Source: Macrotrachela quadricornifera (lineage: Eukaryota; Rotifera; Eurotatoria; Philodinida; Philodinidae). Taken from it: 64,000 bases of DNA. The stretch spans positions 297,884 to 361,883 of the forward strand of contig JAJEKB010020753.1 of the NCBI GenBank assembly GCA_022393335.1, in the 5' to 3' direction. Shown here one piece after another: positions 11,380 through 20,655 of this stretch (positions are counted from its first letter, which is position 1; every line of letters starts with the position of its first letter). A program made the position numbers and the translations under genes. Under the pieces are notes generated by a model that worked only from the letters and a program-made list of their open reading frames with translations, was not told the DNA's origin and did no database searches.

Positions 11380-13080
11380 GCATTCTCTAGTAGTAATATT
11401 TATTCTCACTCTCTTTTCGTTTTATTATTTTCATCAACAATTGAAGATAGTTTTATTTGTTGATCATAATTCAGTAACATTTTATTAGTTCAAATACATC
11501 CGCTTCATAATCAGTTATTGACATTTTAATCTAGAATTAGATTTTATCCTTATTGTCATAAACAATACCTTTCGAACATATCATTTGGAAATATATGGTT
11601 AATCTAAAAGTTGAATAAATATTTCCTTAATGAATTAAAATAATTCGAAATATTTCGATTTGAAATTCTATTTCAGATAGTAAAATCAAATTCAATGTTG
11701 GAAAAATTAATGTTTTGTATTTGTTTATAAACGTATACTATTTATAACACGGTAAGTGTTTATCATAATAAAGCATGCATTAATTACCAAGATGAAGACT
11801 CGAAAATAAAGCGTATAGCATACAATTTTGTTGTATAATATAGATTATTGATTATTCATAATAGAATAATTGTGAGGAGAAGATGGTTCATCATGATTTG
11901 GAGAAACTCAATCCGATCGCAAAAACTGAGGATTTTTTTATAGAGATTGCGTTAGATATTTGTTTCTTAATATTTCATAGCTAAATTGTCTAAAACAAGC
12001 TTATTGGGGCAGCATTCAGATAGAGCCGAAGTTCGAAACTCACATATATGATCACGTCGGTAAAATAGTAAATTGAGACTGAACATGTTTTATATATTAC
12101 CAATAAATCGTCATATACTTTGTTACTAAATATTTACTTATCAGTTATATAATATAATATAGATAAAAATGTTCAATGAGAATGAAAAATTAAATAAACC
12201 GGTAATTGCAAGTGCCAAAATAACTAATTGTATTTTACCATAGATGAAATCTCATTTTGCAAATCTTATATTATTTATTATAGAGTCAAAATATTTCAAA
12301 ACTAAACTCTATAAGATATACAGTAAAAGTTACACAGATCACCAAAGTTTCATAATGTAGTTTATTCGTATTAAATTAAACCTACGATAGAGCAGCATGC
12401 TTTTATGAAATCGACGGAAATAGGATACTAAAATGAATAACTTAAAGCAGAAAGAAAATTATTACTAATGATCAGTGCTTGTGGCAAAGAGATTTTATTT
12501 AAGCACAAATGTCTGTATGGAGGAATCCACAAAATCTCGGAGTTAAAGTCATACTCCAGTATGTATTTTGTGAGTTTCACAAAATTTCTAGTGGGTGAAT
12601 AATTGAAATCTGTTGGGGCGAATCTATATTAATCCAAAAGACCCGTAAATTAACTAATAATAACGTATATTATTTAGAGCCTCCGTTGTGAAAGTGATTT
12701 CAAAACGGGAATCGTGGATCAATTGGTTCCATCCGCTTCTATGGAATCCATCTGTGAAAATGTAAGTTTTTCAAAAAAAAAATTATAATTTGAACGATAA
12801 TAATGGTGTATGTATACTCTAGAATGCTTATCAATTCAGACAACAAGGCATGGAACAATTTTTTATATCGAAGAGGAAGAAAAAGAAGAAAAGAAAAAGG
12901 AAGAAAAGAAAGAGGAAAAAAAGAAACAAGATACTTTCTTCTTGGGACTATCGTTCACACTGTTCCAGCATTGAACATTTGCCCAAGTTCTCAACTTTTA
13001 CCTCATCTTATATCAATAACGTGTTGGAAAGAGTTGAAGGTAAGAACTGGTACATTGAATGCATACCGCCATGTAGTACA
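11380..13080. other. Intergenic region, no gene seen
   Basis: AT-rich DNA with no supported gene. A purine-rich (GAAAAGAA) simple tract at 12865-12935 opens two Lys/Arg-rich frames that are low-complexity artefacts. Confidence 0.5.
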
Positions 13081-13085
13081 TATGT

Positions 13086-13265
13086 AATTGTGATGAATTT
13101 TAAATACCTTAAAAGAATTTCTTAATTCTAGCATATTTCTGCCGAGATATTTAATTTGTACCATCATTTTTTAGAATCATTCATCGGGTTTTGTTGCATG
13201 ATGATGGAGCCGTATGAATATAATAAGTAAAAGTACAAATACTTTTTCCTTAACTAATGCAAAAG
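13086..13265 (+). repeat. Dispersed repeat copy 1 (uninterrupted)
   Basis: The segment starting TGTGATGAATTTTAAATACC and ending near CCTTAACTAATGCAAA recurs, diverged, in two parts at 14630-14735 and 15385-15425. In the second copy a palindromic block separates the two halves, so this copy looks like the empty version of the site. Confidence 0.55.
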
Positions 13266-13428
13266 TTCTTTTTTGTATGATCGATAAGTTCACCGAATTT
13301 TTATTACTACGAAAAATTCTAAAAAGCACTGCTAAGAGATATTAACTTGGAATAAAATAGAGAAATTATCTTTTTTTTTATTTTTCCATAAAAATATTAT
13401 GCGGGATTTCGTTTCGAATTGCTTTAAT

Positions 13429-13458
13429 TTTTTTGCATGATTTTAATCATGCAAAAAA
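13429..13458. repeat. Perfect 14-bp-arm palindrome
   Basis: Arms 13429-13442 and 13445-13458 (TTTTTTGCATGATT and its exact reverse complement) are separated by only two bases. It lies just outside the foldback element starting near 13513. No function is evident. Confidence 0.7.
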
Positions 13459-13512
13459 TACTGATCTTGAAAAATTGTTTTAGAAATTTATTTTGATGGT
13501 CGGTTATTCTTT

Positions 13513-14243
13513 ACCACAAATTAGAATCTCTAGATACATCCCTACATCTTGTTCGTATTTGTGAGTAATTAAACAATTATGATCAATTCTGGTGATCCAA
13601 CAGGAATTTTAATTTGGGAATTTGTTTTCAACATAGGATGTGACTTGCAGAACATAACTCAGCACCATATTTTACCATTGAAACCAAGTACTGTAGTGGA
13701 AACCATAGTATGAATAAGTACATTCTGGTTACCAGAATCTTGGACGATTAATTTTTGCTTATGAGAATGTTTGAGAACCAATTCTGATTACCAACATCTG
13801 AGAGAATTAGTTATACTTATAAATACCTTGAAGAAGTAATCCTGGTTACCAGAATCTTACAGAATTAGTTTTACATATCGAAATATTAGAGATCTAATTC
13901 TGGTGACCAGCATCTTAGAGAATTAATCATGTTTACAAGAATCTTAGACAATTGATTCTGGTTACCAAAATCTTGGGGATTGGATGAGGATGCAGGTATT
14001 ACACTAGTGAATAAGAGGAACACAGTCAATGTTATTATAAATCAAGCACAGAACAATGCGAATACTGAGATGCTATTTCATTACGGTTTGAACAGCATAT
14101 TGTGTATTTAAAACAAAATCCCTATATTAGAAAATTCCTGAATTAAAATCTCCTATTTTGTCATCAGAATTGATCGTAATTGTTTGATTATCTACAAATG
14201 TGGATATAATGTAGGGATGTATTTAGGGATTTCAATTTGTGAT
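13513..14243. mobile_element. Foldback (long inverted repeat) element with internal tandem array
   Basis: Left arm 13513-13632 and right arm about 14112-14243 are diverged reverse complements. They share TACATCCCTACAT, AAACAATTA and GATCAATTCTG blocks in inverted order. The interior contains the approximately 58-bp tandem repeat listed separately. No coding sequence is present, so it is non-autonomous. Superfamily and target duplication could not be determined. Confidence 0.6.
13721..13975. repeat. Tandem repeat of about 58 bp with palindromic core TTCTGGTTACCAGAA
   Basis: The core TTCTGGTTACCAGAA, itself a perfect palindrome around one central base, recurs in degenerate form near 13723, 13782, 13840, 13898 and 13956. 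Spacing is about 58-60 bp, with a half-step partial copy near 13932. Linkers share the pattern AGAATCTTAGAGAATTA. It forms the middle of the foldback element 13513-14243. Confidence 0.65.
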
Positions 14244-14629
14244 TAAATACAGACATTCATTTTGATATATTCGAATAAAAAATGAATCTGATGGTGTCAA
14301 TTCAGATGATTATGCAACCTATGAAATTGATCAATCTCCTTCAACCTACTGATAATTGAACTTTTTCTTCAAATAGTACCAAAATATCTTTAAAAAAATG
14401 TGATATAATTTCATCTTTAATATATGATGGTTCCTATCACAGGATAATTAGTGTGGAAACTACTTTCTTCTCAAAGTCATAAAAAACAGATACAATCCTT
14501 GTATTTCAGATATAATTAATGTTGAATAATTCACAGTGAAGGATTGAAGTTGTACTTAAGATGACTAACTATAGAGTGATTTTCAAGTGTTCATCTACTT
14601 TCGATACAAGATCACATACAGCATGTAGA

Positions 14630-15425
14630 TTGTGATGAATTTTAGATACCTTGAAAGTTGTTCTTATTTTTAGCTTATTTCTTACGAGATATCTAATTTT
14701 TACCATCATTTTTTTAGAACAATTCTGGTATTATCGTAAGATAAAGGATGGACCAAAAGCCCTGAATTGATTTGTACAATTAATACTCCCACGTCAAAGC
14801 ACATCCTTCAAAAATTGGTTTCTATGATAGAAAGATGTAACAAAAGACGCTCTACAAAACAGTGTATGACTGATCTCCTCGAACTCATATAGTAAGAAAA
14901 TTATAAGCTTGAGAATATGCGTCACAAAAACTATAAATTAGCCTTGGATATGCAGCTTACTTGCATAATTTTATTTTCTTGTTGTATAAAATGAGAGAAA
15001 CCATTCATAGGCAGTTTTATAGGGCGTCTTCTACTGCATCTTTCTACCATAGATACCGATTTTTAATGGTGTGTTTTGACGTAAAAAGATTATTTGTACA
15101 AATCAAGTCAGGACTTTTGGTCCATTCTTTATAGTAAGAAAGGTAACTTATCCAAGTGACTGAATGTCCACGGTTAATTTTCAGTTTATGTGATGCACAT
15201 TCTCAAGCTTATAAGTTTCTTACTGTATGAGTTCAACGAGATCAATCATAGGTTGTTTTGTAGAACGTCTTCTATTGCATATTTCTACCATAGAGACAAT
15301 TTTTAAAAATATGTTTTAAAATAGAAAAAACAATTATACAAATCCAGTCAGGACTTCTGGCCACTGTAATGGACAAGTGGAAGTGTGGTAAGTACAAGTG
15401 CAAATGCTCTATACTTAACTAATGT
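14630..15425 (+). repeat. Dispersed repeat copy 2, interrupted by a palindromic block
   Basis: The outer parts 14630-14735 and about 15385-15425 match the continuous copy at 13086-13265. The roughly 640 bp between them hold three related arms: 14740-14885, its reverse complement 14990-15140, and a third arm 15190-15365 in the second orientation. All share segments around GGACCAAAAGYCCTGA and GATTTGTACAA. The layout suggests insertion of a foldback element into the repeat. Confidence 0.55.
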
Positions 15426-15562
15426 ACTTTAAAACTAGATGATATTCGAGTTTTACTCGACTGTAAAACACAGCGCAAAGCTATATCGGATAAAACTTAT
15501 CGACTATTGCTAATAAGTGAATCGACTGTCGGTAAAAGTTATCTATTGAATAGCCTTAAACT

Positions 15563-15760
15563 TAAACGAGAAATCATAACAAGTGGTTTGACTGTCAATC
15601 ANNNNNNNNNNTAAACGAGAAATCATAACAAGTGGTTTGACTGTCAATCAACGTTACTGGTCGAATATCAATTATCTAGAAATCATAAGAAGTGGATTGA
15701 CTGTCAATAAACGTTGTTTGTCGAATATCAATTATCGAGAAATCAATAAATCATTCAAAC
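15563..15760 (+). repeat. Minisatellite of about 63 bp units, with assembly gap
   Basis: Units contain GAGAAATCATAACAAGTGG followed by TTTGACTGTCAATCAACGTT and GTCGAATATCAATTATC. A run of ten N occupies 15602-15611. The 39 bases before it (15563-15601) are identical to the 39 after it (15612-15650), so the unit count near the gap is not reliable. Confidence 0.8.
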
Positions 15761-16061
15761 GAAGTTCGAAAAGTAAGCATTATTACATTCATTACTAAGG
15801 GAATTCCATACATGCATATGAATGTTTTTTAAAGAACACTATAGATTGATCATTTATTTATCTATATGATTGATTTTCTATGATCAGCTGTATTACAGCT
15901 GTCGTTTATAAAGTCAGGTGTTCTATGAGAATGGCGCCTAACTTTGTCTCTGTTTTCATTTTATTTATTTGAAAACATGAAAAAAACCAAGATCTACGGA
16001 GACTTGTTTTCTTGTTATCCTCACTATCAACGAACAAAATTTTGTATTTAAGATCTGAAAA

Positions 16062-16580
16062 TGGAAGATAATGATTTGGTATGTCGGTGAAGCTAGCAAT
16101 AAGTTCGACTTTTTTCAGCGAACATTCGCTTGTTAACCTTTGCCTAAGCAACTTATTAGTACGTCTTATACAACTCGAGGAGCTCTATCCAATAGTGCAA
16201 TCAGATTTTTCATGGCGTAAAGTATGACTCAGAAAAACTGAAAATCATACTTTGAGCTATCGAAGATCTGAATATACGATTAAATAGAACTCATCGAGTT
16301 GCATGCAACACAAGTATTTTCAGAATTGACACATTGAATATAGGTACCTTTTTCTCGAATGTGCTGTTAGAGTTTTATTAAGAGAATAAAATAGTTTTGA
16401 GATTTTCTGTATCATACTTTGGGCCATGAAAAATCTAATTGCACCATTGGATAGAAGTCGTCATGTTGTATAAGACAAATTGATGAGTTGCCTAGACACA
16501 GGTTAATAAACGAATGTTTACTGAAAAAAGTTGAATCTGCCGCTAACTTCACCGACGTAGTGTTTGGTCATTAACTTCCG
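16062..16580. mobile_element. Foldback element, arms about 175 bp
   Basis: Left arm 16062-16235 and right arm 16398-16580 are diverged inverted copies. Both contain GTCGGTGAAG, ACTTTTTTCAG, CTATCCAAT and TTTTTCATGG in opposite orientation. The spacer is about 160 bp. No coding content is present; the open frame at 15906-16151 on the minus strand overlaps the left arm and is not a gene. Confidence 0.65.
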
Positions 16581-16835
16581 TCGGATTCGCCTGAAAAACT
16601 ATTTTTCTTTGATAATTCTGGCTCGAGCTTTTGTACAGAGAAAGGTTTTTCTTAAGATTAATTTATTCTGAAACTTTTGAACTTTTAGATTCCGTCTGTC
16701 TTAAAAAACGCGGAGAGGAAAAAACACAGGTTGTTTCTTTACCAGTTGTGGTTGATAGTCTGTTTAGATTAAAAATAGAGAATTACTCGATTTCTAAGTA
16801 GAATATGTGAAAATGATTTTTATTATTTGATTTAG

Positions 16836-17647
16836 TCTGTTCTCGCCTTCCCATTACTATTCATTCGCAATTTACAATATATGGACATGATGCTGCTCGA
16901 TCCTCACAATATGATTATGGAGAGCAGAAACAAATAGACGATATTTATCGAATATATTCTTCTTCATCATGCGTTATTGATTTATATACACAAGATACAT
17001 GTTTTTACCGTGTAATTAACCGCATTCTTCGACAACAACGGCATGATCTAATGGATCAAATTCGACCTATAATTAATGATTTAATTGAATGTCTTCGTCG
17101 ATCTCTACCATTTAGAGATGATAATGAAATATGGAATCTTTATCGTGGTCAACAAATGTCTGTATTCGAGATAGATAAATTACAAAATAGTCTTGGAGAA
17201 TGTGTATCTCCTTCGAGCTTTTTTTCAACAACAATGGATCGTCAATTAGCTGAGATCTTTGCTGGTGATGGATCTAATAATGATCCTTATTTTGTTTCAG
17301 TCATCTTTCAAATTCATCTTGATAATGGTCAACCAACGCAACCATATGCATTAATCAATAATAGTGCTGAAGAAGAAGTACTTCTATCGCCAGGTACAAA
17401 ATTTATACTTATAACGTGCCAAAAACTTTGTTTCAATGGCCAACTTTGATTCATTGAATTAAATGCTATTACTGAAAAACAACAAGAAGAACTCCTTTTA
17501 GCTCATGGTCAAACTTTTTTGCTTTTAAGTGAAGCTAGTCAATGTAAGGATGCCGGAAGTGGATCACCGAACAGTACTAATTCAGAAAAAGAATCACACA
17601 GCAGCATCAAAATTGGTGTCTTCCATTTACTCAGACTTCATTTTTAA
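16836..17647 (+). pseudogene. ADP-ribosyltransferase (arginine-specific ART fold) with in-frame TGA
   Basis: Coding runs from a splice-acceptor-like TTTAG at 16835 in one frame to TGA at 17447. It then stays open in the same frame for another 65 codons to TAA at 17645-17647. Counting from the ATG at 17051, the motifs of the R-S-E class of NAD-dependent ADP-ribosyltransferases are present: LYRGQ (Arg32), SFFSTT (Ser59) and SAEEEVLL (Glu107-109, the ExE site). PGTKF follows at 114-118. These enzymes transfer ADP-ribose from NAD to proteins, and such domains are abundant in bdelloid rotifers. Coding without an ATG upstream of 17051 (from 16836; QFTIYGHDAARSSQYDYG) implies an unresolved 5' exon. 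The post-TGA part (FIELNAITEKQQEELLLAHG) looks like genuine protein, so the TGA is either a nonsense mutation, perhaps from a Trp codon, or a sequencing error. Confidence 0.7.
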
Positions 17648-18922
17648 AGCTTTTTTTATTTGACAATTCATTTTCTATACGAAAACTTATCTTTGCCATA
17701 AAAAAATTTTCAATAAACATCTTTCTTAATCAATAAGTATACAATATATTCTCACTTACCAATGCTCATCAAATAAGATGTTAAATATAATTACATCATA
17801 TTTAACATCTTATTTTGCTTTATCGAGAGATTCGAATCCATTTTATTTTAATGTAAGTATCTCAAAAATGAATTTGTTTTTTTGTATATTTTCAAGTTTA
17901 GTAGAAACAAAAAATTAAATGGATCAATAAACTAATCAAATTACAAGTTTTATTAGAGCTAAAACATAGAAAACAGTGGGATTTATATTTCAGAGAATAA
18001 CTTTACAGTATTTTGAGAAAATTGTCTGTTTTCATAAATAATCCCAAGGCTTATTACCACCTTCATCTAATTTCATCAGACAAAACTAAATCAATTTCTG
18101 GACGCATTTGAGACATTATCACAAAAATAATTTTAAAAATACTATTTTTAATTTTCTAAATCTAAAAACCTTCCAACTTTCGATCGGATTAAAACAACTC
18201 GGATTTTATACTATGATATATGAAAGAAACTTTAAAAATTAATAATTCTATGATAATAAGTTGGTAAAAAATCGAAGAATACATTATTGAATAATACCGA
18301 CGGAACCATCATCTCGTATAGGCATCTTAGAATGGTTGTGTTCGATAAAATAGGAAGAGACGGCTTTTAAATAATCCATCTTCCACATCGTCATTTATTG
18401 ATATATCAATTCGGACTACAATGCCGATAAGAAAATATATCCCCTTGATTGTAATCAGGATTTCAGTCCCGAAAATGGCCGTGTATTGGCTCGCAGAATA
18501 GATACTCGAATACTACAGTCAAGAAACCAAATGAATCGAATTGCTTCGTTTTAGTTAATTTTCTTTGTTGTTTCTATCTCTTCAAAAGTTTTTGAAAATT
18601 TTTACTTCATCTTCCTCACCATTTTACCATAATTATTGTATGTTACTATTATTCATGACAAATTCATTTGATATTGTCTATTGATTGATATATGGATTAA
18701 ATTAATAATAAAATAAATAAAAAGAATATTCTTTGATTATTATATATACAAGAAAATCATTAAATGAGGAGGGACAATATCAATGGGAAAAAACCTAATA
18801 TATTTTTGCATTTCAATCAAAAAAAAATATCTTCAAATAAATTCCGATGTTTCAATTCAATTGCTGAGTTTATATTAATTGATCCAATAAAAAGAAAAGA
18901 CATAATTGAATATCGAAATTAA
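17648..18922. other. Intergenic region, no gene seen
   Basis: AT-rich DNA between the ADP-ribosyltransferase relic and the 3' end of the SLC25A46 gene. A short inverted repeat around ATAAGATGTTAAATATAATTA lies at 17774-17815. Nothing else is recognised. Confidence 0.5.
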
Positions 18923-20540
18923 CTACCAATGTCCACTTTCATTCATTGTTGTAGTTGTTGGTCGATTATTCCAATTTGGTGGTGCTGCTGTTGTTGTTGT
19001 TGTTGTTGTTGTAGGAGGAGGAGATGATACAGATTTATTATCACTAACAAATTTTTTAGCCACACCATGTGCCAATAACATTCCACCATATAATAATGAA
19101 AATTTAAGTAGAACACATCCAATACCTTTATATAAACCTGAACTTCCTTCTGTTTCTTCAATTGTTTTAAAACAAGACCAAAAATCAGTATAATAAATAG
19201 ATGAATTAATCGGTAATACCCCAACACCAGTATCTGTATTATCAATAATAGCACGTACACCTTGTACATGAAGACGATGTACAATAGTTTCAACGGGATA
19301 AAATAAAACTTGACCAAAAAAACTTGCAGCAATATGTGCAATTAATGATGCATATGTTGTTTCAAAAAGACGAACATTTTCATCTGTTTCATAATCATCA
19401 TCCATTGATAACTAAAATAAAATATTAAATCTGGAAAAACTATTCTTATTTTAAAATAATATTAAACCTGAGCAATACGATGTTGTTTTCTTTTTCTATA
19501 TCTATCAGCTTCTTGAATTGCATTTAATGTTGGTAAAATAATTTTATATAAAATTTTTTCACATATATAACGTCCTGTCATAAGACCAACAGCTGGAATA
19601 AGAATTTTCCATATAGGTAACATTTTACCTCTTCCACCACTAATTGATGATGATAATGGAATAAATCTTATAAGTGTATCACGTATACCATCAAGTAAAT
19701 TTCCATCAGATGCACTTATACTTTGAACTGATTCAATAAGCATTACATAATATATTGGTGATATTAATAAATAAGCAACACTTAAATAATCAAATTTTTA
19801 TATTTAACAAAATATAATTAATAAACATACGTTCGTACAGATACATTACGAATAACTCGACGAACTTGTTGTGTTCGATTATGTTTACTTCTATTAGATA
19901 ATAAATATACCATGAGATATTAACAAAAACAAATTTTTTCTAATATTTTATTTACTTTTTTACAGGTATTAGATCTTGAAGAAAATTATCTGTTGCTACA
20001 ACTAAACCATTATAAGCAAGTGAAGTAAGAACACCTTTCCATAGTGCAGATGGACCCTAGATTAAATAGATATTTTATTTTAAAAAAAAAAAGAATATTT
20101 GATTTTTTTTTTATTGATTTACTTGTGCTGAGATTTTAAAAAGAACAGGAAAAACACTAACTGGAGATAAATGATATTTAATAGCTTCATTATTTACCTT
20201 AAACGAAATAAATATGATTAAATTAAATATTTCAAAATAAATTTTTTTTACTTGAATTTGTCTTCTAAGAACATCAAGTGGATAGAGAAGAACATGTTCA
20301 CAAAATAGACTAAATAAGAAATAAAACTACTAATAAGAAATTATTTTTTCGTTATATTATTATATTTACCTAGCCATTTTAAGTCCAGCTGCAGAATTAC
20401 TAGCAGCTTGTTTTGAATCTTCTAAAAAGAAAAAAATTAAATAAATAAATATTTCAGAAAAAAAAAAATCTTCTTTTACGTGAACTCATTGATCGACTGA
20501 CCACATCAGGATAATGACGTGTTGATGATGGTCGATCCAT
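18923..20540 (-). CDS. SLC25A46: Mitochondrial outer-membrane carrier-like protein SLC25A46
   Basis: Eight exons on the minus strand: 20540-20480, 20421-20370, 20309-20252, 20197-20123, 20056-19956, 19890-19831, 19780-19468, 19411-18923. Together they give 402 residues, against about 418 in human, with all phases consistent. Conserved segments include EHVLLYPLDVLRRQIQVN (a carrier PxD signature), LWKGVL, and the C-terminal YPVETIVHRLHVQG, IIDNTDTG, VLPINSS and GLYKGIGCVLLKF, characteristic of SLC25A46. The family has the mitochondrial-carrier fold but sits in the outer membrane and affects fission, cristae and lipid traffic. The C-terminus adds a Thr/Pro-rich tail with a nine-Thr run (about residues 380-390). 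An in-frame stop lies 15 bases upstream of the ATG, right at a TATTCTAG acceptor, which fits a trans-spliced 12-nt leader. It is the last of three minus-strand mitochondrial genes. Confidence 0.93.
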
Positions 20541-20655
20541 AGATGTCAAAATCTAGAATAAATATACATCTTGTTTATTAATGATATTTAACATTGAACC
20601 TAAAGTTCAAATAAATTGCTTTTATATTATACAAAAAGAAAAAAGAATAGTTTGT
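20541..20655 (-). promoter_or_regulatory. Intercistronic gap NFU1-SLC25A46: poly(A) signal plus 3' splice site
   Basis: Only 115 bp separate the NFU1 stop from the SLC25A46 ATG. Read on the minus strand it contains AATAAA (20579-20574), then about 20 nt later TTTATTCTAG (AG at 20554-20553), then a 12-nt leader and the ATG. There is no room for an ordinary promoter. This is the layout expected for cleavage of a polycistronic RNA with spliced-leader addition. It is inferred from sequence only. Confidence 0.55.

Noticed and set aside
12803..13125. Two Lys/Arg-rich open frames
   Set aside because: Both arise from a GAAAAGAA simple tract; no homology, splice context or start signal.
15906..16151. 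81-codon minus-strand frame
   Set aside because: It overlaps the arm of a foldback element and the inverted partner arm does not keep the frame.
17447..17449. TGA as a selenocysteine codon
   Set aside because: No SECIS-like hairpin was recognised downstream and ADP-ribosyltransferases are not known selenoproteins.
18906..19193. Plus-strand open frame with Val/Gly run
   Set aside because: It is the antisense of the last SLC25A46 exon; the Val run mirrors the Thr-codon repeat of the real gene.
18943..19341. Second minus-strand frame with poly-Gln
   Set aside because: It lies in another frame of the same SLC25A46 exon and does not join the upstream exons in phase.
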